Origin: Hexactinellida sp. DTS-2022
Taxonomy: Eukaryota; Porifera; Hexactinellida
Assembly: GCA_028753945.1 (NCBI GenBank)
Contig: JAPNXP010000001.1
Coordinates: forward strand, 5,198,501 to 5,262,500
DNA length: 64,000 nucleotides
Direction: 5' to 3'
The notes beneath the pieces were generated by a model that was not told where the DNA came from, did no database searches, and worked only from the letters and a program-made list of their open reading frames with translations. How positions within the stretch are numbered: the stretch's first letter is position 1; each line of letters begins with the position of its first letter. Shown here in pieces: positions 22,309 to 33,425 of this stretch. The position numbers and the translations under genes are program-made.

Positions 22309-23159
22309 ATTATCAGATAGATCTGTGCAGTCAATTCAAGTCAATCGTTTCTTATTCTTCGAAGTACCGGAATTATTTTAACTTAAGCTCTAACAGAGGT
22401 CTATCAGAATTTATAATTCACGATTAATACATAGTACTGTTATTGTTTTGATAGTTGTGGAACTTATTTTAAAGTAATTGGATCTGCGCCGCGAGTTGCA
22501 GCTGTCCAGAATATTATATTTAGGTGGTTTCTAATGGTTCTCAGCGACAGAAACCATACCGAAATTTCCCGAATCAATCTAATTACACTTCAGTTATCAA
22601 CTAATGGGTATTAATTTTATCATACAAATGTAATTCATATCATACACACAGTCAATTCCACTTTTAATGGGGTCATTTTGGTCCAAAGGTTGCTTGACCC
22701 GATTAAGCGGACAACTCAATTAAATAGCTTAATGAGTTCTCACTTATTTGTAAGACTGTCGATTTATAATGTTATTATAACTTCATTCAGAGATCATTGC
22801 ATTCATGAGTCACATCGAAAATAAACTTCAATAATTAAGAATGTGAATAATCTTGTGATAATTATAATACCTTAGGGGAGGCATCTACATTAGAAACATT
22901 CCATTTTCACCAACAATCCTGGATGTAGTACTTTTATATACTGTGCACTAAACTCTGACATTAGGGGACTATGTTCAGGGATTAAATTGCAACTCGACAT
23001 GCTATATATTCATTCAGTTATAATTATATGTGGTAAATTGATTGTATTCAGATTTGTATGGTCTCTAAAAATCCAGTATTGTCTGTATTGAGATTTTGTC
23101 CCAACGTTCGGGGTGCCTCGAAATTGGAAAATTGGGAGAGATATAAAAGTATAGTATAA
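22309..23159. other. P450 5' flank with degenerate MITE
   Basis: Positions ~22,650-22,735 resemble one end of the CCGCTTAATCGG MITE family (CAGTCAATTCC..., TTGACCCGATTAAGCGG). No ORF is supported; otherwise AT-rich. Confidence 0.35.
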
Positions 23160-23340
23160 AATCCAAAATTGCAGCTGTGCCGACGTATTTTCCTTTGGTG
23201 GCACTATCTATTGGTGGCTACCGGTTGAGTAATTGATAGTGCCTCCAAGGGAATACTGTCGGCACAGCTGCAATTTTGGATTTTTTTTTCGCCATGCCAT
23301 CAATACTATGAAGGTGTTAAACCATTTCAGAAAGTGAAAT
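23160..23340. repeat. CCAAAATTGCAG hairpin repeat, copy H1
   Basis: An imperfect palindrome (23,160-23,284): ATCCAAAATTGCAGCTGTGC pairs with GGCACAGCTGCAATTTTGGAT, and GGCACTATC pairs with GATAGTGCC. The following CGCCATG...GAAGGTGTTAAA tail (to 23,340) is shared with copies near 54,160 and 62,930. Confidence 0.8.
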
Positions 23341-23641
23341 AATGAAAAAAATAACAATTATATAAATTTATATTTTAATTTATACTTCGCTAGAATTAAT
23401 TTGTACTTTAATAGAATTAGCTAAACTGAAATGATGCAGGTGGAGTCATGCAAGTAATGACTAAAAATCAATATGTGCAGAGTTAAAGACTTCTTACTCT
23501 CGACCAATTAAATTACAGCTTCGGTTAGGCATTCTATATGCACACTAACAATTGATAGAAAATCCTTTTATACTAATTGGATGCTAGCTGCTAATCCATA
23601 CTGGGACAACCCTCGAATTTAATTGGCTAAGCCATAATTGG

Positions 23642-24889
23642 ATTAAATAGGTGTTAAAATTATTTGATCATAAATCGTAACCCCAGGTGCAAATTAGAAG
23701 GGCACTCCGCACCTACATGCCAAGTTTCAGCTCTCTATGTATAAAGGTGTGGCCAGGGCACCGTCTACGGAGAAAAAAAAAAAAATCCAAAATTGCAGCC
23801 TGCGCCGACGCATGTTCCTTTGGTGGCACTATATTTTGTTGGTGGTTTATTGATAGTGCCTCCAAAGGAACATGCTGTCGGCGCAGGCTGCAATTTTGGA
23901 TTTTTTTCGCCAAGTCATCAACGCCCAAGGTGTGAAGAATCATTTGTTAAGTGGTCGGAGTTACAAGGAACGATTGTTGAAGTTGAAGTTTGTTTCTATC
24001 ATAAACCATCTAGAGTTTATTGCCATTCATTCATTTTGTATTGATAATAAAATATATTAGTAGTAATTTATTTTAGCAATGTTATCCACGGTTGGTTGAG
24101 TTGAGTCAACAAATTCCTTATATTATATAATTTAATTTAATCCATTGTATAGTAATACTAGAATTAAATAGAAGCCAGCTGGAATTTATAAGTTAAATCA
24201 ATATAATTATCGCGAGTTGAATCAATAGAGTAAGATTTAACAAGTTAAATCAATAAAATTATTACAAGTTGAAACAATAGAATTAGATTTAACAGTTTTA
24301 CTGAATCTGAAGTGTGAGGAAACACAGGAGATTGGCACCCCAATTATGGCACAAACCTAGGCTAAGTTGAACATTTGCGAATTGCCAAAAGGTGTAGAAT
24401 TTAATTCTCTGTCCGTATATGTAAAATCTATCAAGTTAACTATTAAATATTTAATGCTATGAGCCATAATTAGTTTAAATAGGTGTTAAAATTATTTGAT
24501 CAAAAATCGTAACCCCAGGTGCAAATTAGACGGTCACTCCGCAACTACATGCCAAATTTCAGCCCTTGATGTGTACAGGTGTGGCCAGGGCACCTGCTAC
24601 GGAGAAATAAAAATAATAATAATAAAATCCAAAATTGCAGCCTGTGCCGACGCGTGTTCCTTTGGTGGCACTATATTTTGTTGGTGGTTTATTGATAGTG
24701 CCTCCAAAGGAACATGTTGTCGGCGCAGGCTGCAATTTTAGATTTTTTTCGCCAAGTCATCAACGCCCAAGGTGACAAGACCCATTTTTAATTGGTCCGA
24801 GTCAAAAGGAACGGTAGATAAATTTGAAGTTTGTTTCTATCATAAACCACCTTGAGTTTACTGCCATTCATTCATTATGTATTGATAAT
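23642..24889. repeat. Two tandem copies of a ~0.85-kb multi-hairpin repeat
   Basis: Unit 1 (~23,642-24,050) and unit 2 (~23,995-24,889) both contain TCGTAACCCCAGGTGCAAAT, the GTGTGGCCAGGGCACC segment, a CCAAAATTGCAG hairpin (23,784-23,903 and 24,625-24,745) and a TTTCTATCATAAACC...ATTGATAAT end. A further copy is at 62,171-63,270 and a partial one at 53,281-54,535. ORFs crossing it are palindrome read-through. No target duplication or transposase; non-autonomous element of unknown class. Confidence 0.75.
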
Positions 24890-25004
24890 GTTGCAGCCCA
24901 AATGCGAATTTGGCCCGTTCGCGAATGGGCTGGCCCTTTTGAAATTTGGCCAACAAATTGGTCTATTCGCGAATGGGTCAAGCTAGCTTGGCCCATCTGC
25001 GAAA
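24890..25004. repeat. Half copy of the 190-bp GTTGCAGCCC palindrome
   Basis: Matches 27,067-27,181 (left arm plus centre AAGCTAGCTT) with one or two differences and stops about 15 bp past the centre. It lies immediately after the tandem repeat. Confidence 0.8.
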
Positions 25005-25300
25005 TATTCTAAAATATTTTCATTTGGTTTATTAATAATATCCTAACTGTATTGGTAATGATTTTAATACAAGGTTCCAACCGAATACTGATCTATTTGG
25101 TTGAACCGAATATTATTTGCCGAATAGTTGATATTTGGTTGAACAGAATATTATTTGCCGAATAGTTGATATTTGGTTGCCCTGATATCAGTATTCTTAT
25201 TCGGTTACTCAGCCGAATATCAGTATTCGTATTCGGTAGGGCAACTATTCATGAATACTGATATTCGTCGGTTCGAGCGATTTCAACCTTGGTTTAGTGA
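25005..25300. repeat. CCGAATA-rich degenerate tandem region
   Basis: Repeated CCGAATATT, TTTGCCGAATAGTTGATATTTGGTT (two tandem units) and GAATACTGATAT motifs on both strands. Probably the remains of an inverted-repeat element; termini not resolved. Confidence 0.4.
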
Positions 25301-25305
25301 TATTG

Positions 25306-26275
25306 TTTTGCTGAAATTGATCTCCCATAAATTGTTTCGGCGGGATCAATTTCTGCAAATTCAACTTTCAATGCAGAAATTGATCCCCTCTTGCAGAATT
25401 TGTTCCACCTTTACATGCATAGTTTAGACAGCCATTGAAAGTGACTTTATATATTTTCAGAACTGAGCATGACTATTACTATACTTCAAAGTTTTCCTTT
25501 AACTAATTTATCTAGTGAGTATTCCAACACGTTAAGCAATACATACAAGCTAGTGGTCATAGACGCCTTAAACCACCCGAGCACTCGGGCATGTCCGGGT
25601 CCAGAGGAGCTAGCCGAAGCCCGGGTAAATTCCGGGATATAGTAACCTATATAGTTTTGGATCGAACTATGGTCCTCAAGCGGTTGGCACGGCCCTAGAT
25701 TAGATTGATCGGGCGGCTCAAAGGGCCAACCCTCGTATTTACGACGCCAATGCTAGTGTTTACCTATTATAACTTTTGGAAGTTAGTTTGTATCTCAAAT
25801 ATAAATCCATCACTTTAATATAATCCGGACAAACAAACACACACACAAACACAACAATCGAGTTTTAATAATATAGATATATGTGGCCGTGTGGATATAT
25901 CTGCCCTCCTAGGGTATATGAAAACTCTAAAGTTCTTATACTTATGTTCAGTCAAGGCGGTTACTATTCGAGCAAATACAGGGTATCAACTACAAGAGAC
26001 TCCCACTCACAGTTACCATCAGTACAATATTATATTATTGGTGATTTAACAGTAGCTTGTCTGTAATATGTTAAAGGAAAACTAATAATAGACATGCTCA
26101 GTTCTGAAAATATACAGTCACTTTCGATGACGGTCTAAACTATGCATGTAAAGTTGGAACGAATTCTGCAAGAAGGGATCAATAGCTGCATTGAAAGTTG
26201 AATTTGCAGAAATTGATCCCGCCGGAAGAATTTTATAGGGGGGGGGGGGAACAATTTCTGCAAAACAATATATTG
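25306..26275. mobile_element. Long-TIR element enclosing a Helitron-like end
   Basis: Left arm 25,306-25,510 and right arm 26,063-26,275 are inverted repeats of ~200 bp (shared: GGCGGGATCAATTTCTGCAA, ATGCATAGTTTAGAC, TTTTCAGAACTGAGCATG). The interior has a GC-rich block (25,560-25,740) followed at ~25,755-25,878 by the Helitron-like 5' end on the reverse strand (CAACAATCGAGTTTTAATAATATAGA, then T). The right arm carries a 12-nt G run. Target duplication not clear. Confidence 0.65.
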
Positions 26276-26334
26276 GGTTGAATTTATTTGACTTAGATGG
26301 CTAATACCAAAAAAAATCCGTTCTGCCTCCTTTT

Positions 26335-27043
26335 CTAAACAGGATTTCTACTAGAAATGAAATTAAGTTAAGTAATCTAGGATTTTGGTTCTGCCTAACG
26401 ATGAGATTTATTATGTTAATTATTGCTAACCCAGCTCCTGCAAAAAGAATTGTTTATTGAGATGTCGAACTTTAATACTATTTATAAATCAAATATTTTG
26501 CAACCCTGGATTTACCTCTCCATAATAATGGTTTAATGGTGAGAATAAGACCGCGAAGATGTATTATTCTCATCTTTAAACCATTATTATGGAGAGATAC
26601 ACCCAAAGTTAGTAGTAATTACTTTGCAATACAATTTTTACTGAAATTATAATTGCGTATAATATACCAACCACAGGTCTCAATTTATTTGAGCTAACAA
26701 GCTGAACCTTTAATATAGCTGAACGAGCTATCCTTAAGAATTATTGAGCTATTAATTAACTATAACTATTGAGCAATGAGAATAACTTACTCAACATAAT
26801 TCCCAAAACAAATTACAGTAATCACAACCCAAAATGAATTTTAGGCACGCATTATTAAATAATAGTGTATAATTCACTAGCCACAGGTGAACTCATTAGT
26901 AATATTATAGCTTTTTGGGAAGGGAAAGGCCGCGAAGCGGCGTTAATTGCATTGCGTAGTGCCTAACACGAACGAACAAAAGTCGCGAAGCGACTTTTGT
27001 GAGAGAGTGATCCGTCGCGAAGCGACCGAGACCGAAGGGCTCG
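26335..27043 (+). mobile_element. GCGAAGC-hairpin Helitron-like repeat, copy B
   Basis: Collinear with copy A (16,985-17,711) from AGGATTTCTACTAGAA to the end GACCGAAGGGCTCG followed by T. The large hairpin is at 26,516-26,596; its outer stem differs from copy A by a paired change (C520:G592 instead of G:C). The apical stem has decayed. GCGAAGC cores lie near 26,932, 26,983 and 27,016. Confidence 0.65.
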
Positions 27044-27066
27044 TAGAGTTAAATGCAGTAGATACT

Positions 27067-27256
27067 GTTGCAGCCCAAATGCGAATTTGGCCCGTTCGCG
27101 AATGGGCTGGCCCTTTTGCAATTTGGCCAACAAATTGGTCTATTCGCGAATGGGTCAAGCTAGCTTGGCCCATCTGCGAATAGACCAATTTGTTGGCCAA
27201 ATTGCAAAAGGGCCAGCCCATTCGCGAACGGGCCAAATTCGCATTTGGGCTGCAAC
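27067..27256. repeat. 190-bp near-perfect palindrome
   Basis: Both arms start GTTGCAGCCCAAATGCGAAT and meet at AAGCTAGCTT (centre between 27,161 and 27,162). I count three mismatched positions per arm, all transitions within 20 bp of the centre. Equivalent ORFs appear on both strands because of the symmetry and are not genes. A truncated half copy is at 24,890-25,004. Confidence 0.9.
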
Positions 27257-28134
27257 ATATACATACCCGTTACTAAATAAGCATTGTATTACAAATAATG
27301 TAATTCTTTAAGAAAATAATTATCACAAATAGTGTTAATAATATTTATTTGCTACTTTGGGGGTGCGGCGATGCTACTTTTCCAGATATACAGTAACAAT
27401 ATGTATGTTTTGATGAAAATGGAGCGAGCGAGCTAAAATTTTTAGACCGCAAGCCTCTAGAAATTTGTCCAGGGGAATGAGTAAATTTTAAGGGATTTCT
27501 TGGCATGAGTCCAGGGATTTGCCTGGGCGAAGTTTTCGCATATGATTTAAACTTGAGAATACCTTAAAATCCTACCCCCCCCCCTCTGGCGCCGCGCCTG
27601 GGTATGGGCCCTAGGTATTGAAGGAAAATTTCATAATCTGGAAGTGCTACTCATCTTGCCCAAAGTATTTAAATTGACTTCGAATATGTAGATCAATTGT
27701 TATAACTTATAAGTACGTACGTAGTAAGAAATATTGTATGTAAAATAAAAATGAAACTGATACAGTTAGCAGAATGTTCATTTAATTAAATTGACTATTG
27801 ATCCGTTTGGTAATGCCATAGTGGCACTAATTAGACTCTATTAAATTAGTGTATTTACCTGGAAAAATTTATGCGCACCTAGATTTCGGTAAGCTTGCTC
27901 ACACGCGCCTAAATTAATCATTTTGTAGTATTGGGATGGGAGTGAGTACTTTCCGATTTTCGCATTGGGAAGAAAAATTCGAGTTAAACTTTGGAAACTA
28001 TGGAGCGGAGAAATAAAATCAAGAGAGCCGAATTATTTAGACAGATATACGTTTAATAGTAAATTCGAAATAGATAAGTACAATAATTAGAATATATTAA
28101 ATACTAATAATAATAAAACTAAATGTAAGAGATC
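27257..28134. other. Intergenic, nothing recognised
   Basis: AT-rich with a GC-rich patch at ~27,570-27,615 (poly-C and GGCGCCGCGCC) that may be an element end. No supported gene. Confidence 0.35.
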
Positions 28135-28238
28135 AGAGGATGGGTGGGTGCAGGAGTATTGTTAAGATGTCAGTGAGATGGTCTTTTAGGAGTGCCAAGT
28201 TTGTTGAATTGAGCTCATATATTTCACACAGTTAGAAA

Positions 28239-30728
28239 ATGTACCAGAGAGAAGGAGAGAAAAAACCGCTGGAAGTAGGGGGATCCACATCCTGCCCATG
28301 CCCCCTACCCCTCAGGGGACCTCCACATGGGACATGTGCGTGTGTACACTATCAGTGATACACTGGCACGATACCACAGGGCCAGAGGTGAGAGCGTGCT
28401 ACACCCCATGGGCTGGGATGCGTTCGGCCTGCCAGCAGAGAACGCAGCTATCGAGAGAGGCTTGAGCCCAGTGGACTGGACACAGACCAATATAGGCCAG
28501 ATGCGACGGCAGCTGGATCAGCTGAACTTCCAGTTTGACTGGGAGAGGCAAGTGACCACGTGTACTCCGGAGTACTACCGATGGACCCAGTGGTTGTTCA
28601 CACAGCTGTACCGACACGATCTCGCCTACCAGAGGGAGGCCTACGTCAACTGGGACCCCGTAGACGGGACGGTACTGGCTAATGAACAGGTGGATGCTGA
28701 GGGCAGATCGTGGCGCTCTGGCTCGAGGGTAGAGCGGAGGAAACTGAGGCAGTGGTTCTTGCGTCTGACTCACTACAGAGATGCCCTGCTGAAGGGACTG
28801 GCTGAGCTCGACTGGCCCGAGAAGGTGAAGCAGATGCAGACACACTGGATTGGGCGATCTGACGGGTATCTGATCAGTTTCCAGCTGCAGGGAGGCGACA
28901 GCCAGGCAAAGGAGCAACTGCACGTGTTCACCACCACTCCGGAGAAGCTCCTGGATGCTAGCTTTCTTGCTGTGTCCCGGGAGCACGAGTTGACTGAGAG
29001 GTACTCACGCGGTGCCTACCTCACGCACACATCCAGCAGCGAGAGCGGTTGCGTGGAAGGCGGACATAGTGAAGTGGTCAGGGGGGAGTTGCTACCCGTT
29101 CGAGCTGTCCATCCCATCAGTGGGGAGCTACTGCCTGTACTCAAGCTGGACCACGTGGTGCAGGAGTATGGCACAGGCGCAGTGATGGGTGTGCCGACTC
29201 ACAACAAGAGGGATGCTCGCGTGGCAGAGAAGTGGGGCTGTGTTGTACCGCAGCAGGCTATCTCTCCGGACGGGCGCACTGTAGAGTCAGGTTGCATGCG
29301 CGGAATGAGTGCTGAGGAGGCACGAGGGGCCATGCTATCACAGGACTGGATGCAAGTCAGCGAGCATTTTCGCCTGCGCGACTGGCTTATCTCGCGACAG
29401 CGCTACTGGGGCTGTCCCATCCCGATGGTGCACTGTCCCGCGTGTGGAACTATCCCTGTCCGTGAGACGGAGTTGCCGGTTCTCCTGCCGACTAACCTAC
29501 ACTTGACAGGCAGAGGGACCTCTCCTCTGAGCACGTGTGCGGAGTTCCTCTCGACTGTCTGCCCCCAGTGCGGTAGCCTACACGCACAGCGGGAAACAGA
29601 CACCATGGACACGTTCATCGACTCATCCTGGTATTATATGCGCTACTGCGATCCTCACAACACGTCGGCACTCTGCCGTGCAGAGGCAGCACGCCGGTGG
29701 CTACCGGTAGACCTGTACATCGGTGGGGTTGAGCATGCGGTGCTGCACTTGTTGTATGCACGCTTCATTAGCCACTTCCTCTACGACCTTGGACTGTCGC
29801 CGCAGCGAGAGCCCTTCACCAAGCTGATAACCCAGGGCATGGTGACCGGCAGGACGTACCGGCTACTCGGCTCTCAGCGCTACATCCGGGCAGATCAGGT
29901 GGAGGCAGGACCCTCTGGGGGGCTGGTGGAGCGGGGCACACAGAAGGGGGTGGAGGTGTTCTGGGAGAAAATGTCCAAGTCCAAGCACAACGGTGTTAAC
30001 CCGCAGGCTATGGTGGAGAAGTACGGAGCAGATGTGGTGAGGCTATTCCTTCTCTTCAAGTCGCCGCCACACAGGGACCTACAGTGGGACGAGACAGGGA
30101 TCGTAGGTATTGTACGCTGGAAGGCTAGCCTTGAGCAGGTACTCTGCCTACACACTAACCTCTACCACAGCAGTGCAGAGGTGGCTGCTTTTAACGAGGA
30201 GGTACACGCCTCTCTGGCTAGCCTCACCCAGAGAGCAGTACACTTCTCAACACAAGCGATGGAGCACAAGTTCAACTTCAACATGCTAATCTCCAATCTT
30301 ATGATGCTAACCAACTATATGCTCAAGCACAAGCATATGCTCTGCGGGACACAGGCATGCCACGAGAGCCTGAGGGTACTGCTAGCCCTCCTGCACCCCA
30401 TGGCACCCAGCATTTCCGCTGAGCTGTGGGAGCAGCTAGAGGAGGGTGCACAGACGCCCACCATCAGTATGGTATGCCGCGCAATCAGGGAGGACTGTGA
30501 GAAGCAGCAACACCAGGTCAAGGGGCAGACTACCACGTTATCTGTCCTGCTGGACAACAGGTGGGTCTGCTCTGTGCATGTACCCATGAGCGGGGGCACA
30601 TCGGAAGAATAAATACGCCAGGTAGCACTAACCAACCCTCAGATACAACGGTACCTAAAGAATCAGCAGCCCCCCAGGGCGGTACTAAAGTAAATCAAGA
30701 GACAATTGTTATAATCACAAAGAATTAA
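28239..30728 (+). pseudogene. Second LARS2 copy with converted core and broken ends
   Basis: An open frame of 761 codons (28,327-30,612) encodes HMGH and KMSKS intact. Upstream the homologue of the family's SMFPYPSG has lost one base (atg-ttt-ccc became atg-ccccc), shifting the frame out of the N-terminal segment. Downstream a TAC-to-TAA change after TSEE stops translation about 50 residues early; beyond it homology continues to a stop at 30,726-30,728 with many substitutions. Without the first strand of the Rossmann fold before HMGH and without a targeting sequence it is unlikely to make an active enzyme. Its core remains open because it matches the functional copy, which I attribute to gene conversion. 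Confidence 0.8.
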
Positions 30729-30777
30729 AGTAGACAACATAGTGAGGTAGTGTGAGTACCTCAAAAAGTTGCTACAA

Positions 30778-33327
30778 TTAATCCTTTGTAAATATTTCAA
30801 CTGTCTTTCGATTTAACTTTAATACCACCTTGTGAGACTGTCGATCCTTCAGAAACCGCTGCACCTCAGGATTGGCTAATACTACCTGACGTACGTATTC
30901 TTCCGATGTGCCCCCGCTCATGGGTACATGCACAGAGCAGACCCACCTGTTGTCCAGCAGGACAGATAACGTGGTAGTCTGCCCCTTGACCTGGTGTTGC
31001 TGCTTCTCACAGTCCTCCCTGATTGCGCGGCATACCATACTGATGGTGGGCGTCTGTGCACCCTCCTCTAGCTGCTCCCACAGCTCAGCGGAAATGCTGG
31101 GTGCCATGGGGTGCAGGAGGGCTAGCAGTACCCTCAGGCTCTCGTGGCATGCCTGTGTCCCGCAGAGCATATGCTTGTGCTTGAGCATATAGTTGGTTAG
31201 CATCATAAGATTGGAGATTAGCATGTTGAAGTTGAACTTGTGCTCCATCGCTTGTGTTGAGAAGTGTACTGCTCTCTGGGTGAGGCTAGCCAGAGAGGCG
31301 TGTACCTCCTCGTTAAAAGCAGCCACCTCTGCACTGCTGTGGTAGAGGTTAGTGTGTAGGCAGAGTACCTGCTCAAGGCTAGCCTTCCAGCGTACAATAC
31401 CTACGATCCCTGTCTCGTCCCACTGTAGGTCCCTGTGTGGCGGCGACTTGAAGAGAAGGAATAGCCTCACCACATCTGCTCCGTACTTCTCCACCATAGC
31501 CTGCGGGTTAACACCGTTGTGCTTGGACTTGGACATTTTCTCCCAGAACACCTCCACCCCCTTCTGTGTGCCCCGCTCCACCAGCCCCCCAGAGGGTCCT
31601 GCCTCCACCTGATCTGCCCGGATGTAGCGCTGAGAGCCGAGTAGCCGGTACGTCCTGCCGGTCACCATGCCCTGGGTTATCAGCTTGGTGAAGGGCTCTC
31701 GCTGCGGCGACAGTCCAAGGTCGTAGAGGAAGTGGCTAATGAAGCGTGCATACAACAAGTGCAGCACCGCATGCTCAACCCCACCGATGTACAGGTCTAC
31801 CGGTAGCCACCGGCGTGCTGCCTCTGCACGGCAGAGTGCCGACGTGTTGTGAGGATCGCAGTAGCGCATATAATACCAGGATGAGTCGATGAACGTGTCC
31901 ATGGTGTCTGTTTCCCGCTGTGCGTGTAGGCTACCGCACTGGGGGCAGACAGTCGAGAGGAACTCCGCACACGTGCTCAGAGGAGAGGTCCCTCTGCCTG
32001 TCAAGTGTAGGTTAGTCGGCAGGAGAACCGGCAACTCCGTCTCACGGACAGGGATAGTTCCACACGCGGGACAGTGCACCATCGGGATGGGACAGCCCCA
32101 GTAGCGCTGTCGCGAGATAAGCCAGTCGCGCAGGCGAAAATGCTCGCTGACTTGCATCCAGTCCTGTGATAGCATGGCCCCTCGTGCCTCCTCAGCACTC
32201 ATTCCGCGCATGCAACCTGACTCTACAGTGCGCCCGTCCGGAGAGATAGCCTGCTGCGGTACAACACAGCCCCACTTCTCTGCCACGCGAGCATCCCTCT
32301 TGTTGTGAGTCGGCACACCCATCACTGCGCCTGTGCCATACTCCTGCACCACGTGGTCCAGCTTGAGTACAGGCAGTAGCTCCCCACTGATGGGATGGAC
32401 AGCTCGAACGGGTAGCAACTCCCCCCTGACCACTTCACTATGTCCGCCTTCCACGCAACCGCTCTCGCTGCTGGATGTGTGCGTGAGGTAGGCACCGCGT
32501 GAGTACCTCTCAGTCAACTCGTGCTCCCGGGACACAGCAAGAAAGCTAGCATCCAGGAGCTTCTCCGGAGTGGTGGTGAACACGTGCAGTTGCTCCTTTG
32601 CCTGGCTGTCGCCTCCCTGCAGCTGGAAACTGATCAGATACCCGTCAGATCGCCCAATCCAGTGTGTCTGCATCTGCTTCACCTTCTCGGGCCAGTCGAG
32701 CTCAGCCAGTCCCTTCAGCAGGGCATCTCTGTAGTGAGTCAGACGCAAGAACCACTGCCTCAGTTTCCTCCGCTCTACCCTCGAGCCAGAGCGCCACGAT
32801 CTGCCCTCAGCATCCACCTGTTCATTAGCCAGTACCGTCCCGTCTACGGGGTCCCAGTTGACGTAGGCCTCCCTCTGGTAGGCGAGATCGTGTCGGTACA
32901 GCTGTGTGAACAACCACTGGGTCCATCGGTAGTACTCCGGAGTACACGTGGTCACTTGCCTCTCCCAGTCAAACTGGAAGTTCAGCTGATCCAGCTGCCG
33001 TCGCATCTGGCCTATATTGGTCTGTGTCCAGTCCACTGGGCTCAAGCCTCTCTCGATAGCTGCGTTCTCTGCTGGCAGGCCGAAGGCATCCCAGCCCATG
33101 GGGTGTAGCACACTCTCACCTCTGGCCCTGTGGTATCGTGCCAGTGTATCACTGATAGTGTACACACGCACATGTCCCATGTGGAGGTCCCCTGAGGGGT
33201 AGGGAAACATGGACAGAACGTAGACCCCCCCAGCCCCAGCGGTTTCTCCCCCCTTCTCGTTCTGGTACATTCTCAGGTTTGTGTGAAATACGGATGAGCT
33301 CAATTTATGGTTACTGTTTGTGGGCAC
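30778..33327 (-). CDS. LARS2: Mitochondrial leucyl-tRNA synthetase
   Basis: Class Ia synthetase that charges mitochondrial tRNA-Leu. From the codon at 33,327 it is 849 residues; that codon is GTG, and the first in-frame ATG is at 33,270 (MYQNEK). Motifs: [20 protein letters not shown] (HIGH box), [34 protein letters not shown], and KMSKSKHNG. The CP1 editing region between ~230 and 350 is short, as in mitochondrial LeuRS. The C-terminus ends like human LARS2. In-frame sequence upstream of 33,327 stays open to ~33,504 without an ATG and encodes an Arg-rich segment lacking acidic residues ([19 protein letters not shown]), plausibly a targeting peptide supplied through an unseen upstream exon or start. 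So the exact start is uncertain. It is the intact partner of the inverted copy to its left. Confidence 0.92.
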   Translation of the reverse strand: MPTNSNHKLSSSVFHTNLRMYQNEKGGETAGAGGVYVLSMFPYPSGDLHMGHVRVYTISDTLARYHRARGESVLHPMGWDAFGLPAENAAIERGLSPVDWTQTNIGQMRRQLDQLNFQFDWERQVTTCTPEYYRWTQWLFTQLYRHDLAYQREAYVNWDPVDGTVLANEQVDAEGRSWRSGSRVERRKLRQWFLRLTHYRDALLKGLAELDWPEKVKQMQTHWIGRSDGYLISFQLQGGDSQAKEQLHVFTTTPEKLLDASFLAVSREHELTERYSRGAYLTHTSSSESGCVEGGHSEVVRGELLPVRAVHPISGELLPVLKLDHVVQEYGTGAVMGVPTHNKRDARVAEKWGCVVPQQAISPDGRTVESGCMRGMSAEEARGAMLSQDWMQVSEHFRLRDWLISRQRYWGCPIPMVHCPACGTIPVRETELPVLLPTNLHLTGRGTSPLSTCAEFLSTVCPQCGSLHAQRETDTMDTFIDSSWYYMRYCDPHNTSALCRAEAARRWLPVDLYIGGVEHAVLHLLYARFISHFLYDLGLSPQREPFTKLITQGMVTGRTYRLLGSQRYIRADQVEAGPSGGLVERGTQKGVEVFWEKMSKSKHNGVNPQAMVEKYGADVVRLFLLFKSPPHRDLQWDETGIVGIVRWKASLEQVLCLHTNLYHSSAEVAAFNEEVHASLASLTQRAVHFSTQAMEHKFNFNMLISNLMMLTNYMLKHKHMLCGTQACHESLRVLLALLHPMAPSISAELWEQLEEGAQTPTISMVCRAIREDCEKQQHQVKGQTTTLSVLLDNRWVCSVHVPMSGGTSEEYVRQVVLANPEVQRFLKDRQSHKVVLKLNRKTVEIFTKD

Positions 33328-33425
33328 TGTGATGATAGAATGTTTGGATCTGTACTGCTGAACTGACTTTGGCAGTATAAATTGGGAAAGTTTTGAAATG
33401 TGAAAGCCTCCTGCACCCCATATCC

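Larger units (their letters stand above)
28135..33425. repeat. Large inverted duplication (palindrome) of the LARS2 gene
   Basis: Arm 1 ~28,135-30,728 (+) and arm 2 ~30,778-33,425 (-) are separated by about 50 bp. Positions 28,303-30,611 and 30,896-33,204 align over 2,309 bp without a gap; the one difference I can find is G28,422 versus the complement at 33,085 (GCG/GCC, both Ala). Outside this core the arms remain alignable but differ at roughly a quarter of positions. The 3' ends face each other. Confidence 0.93.

Noticed and set aside
26943-27311. Similar ORFs on both strands around 27,160
   Set aside because: They arise from the 190-bp palindrome, which gives the same peptide from each strand.
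28135-33425. LARS2 inverted pair as a pure sequencing foldback artefact
   Set aside because: A foldback chimaera would be identical to its very tip; here both outer and inner ends are strongly diverged with homology still detectable. Long reads would settle it.
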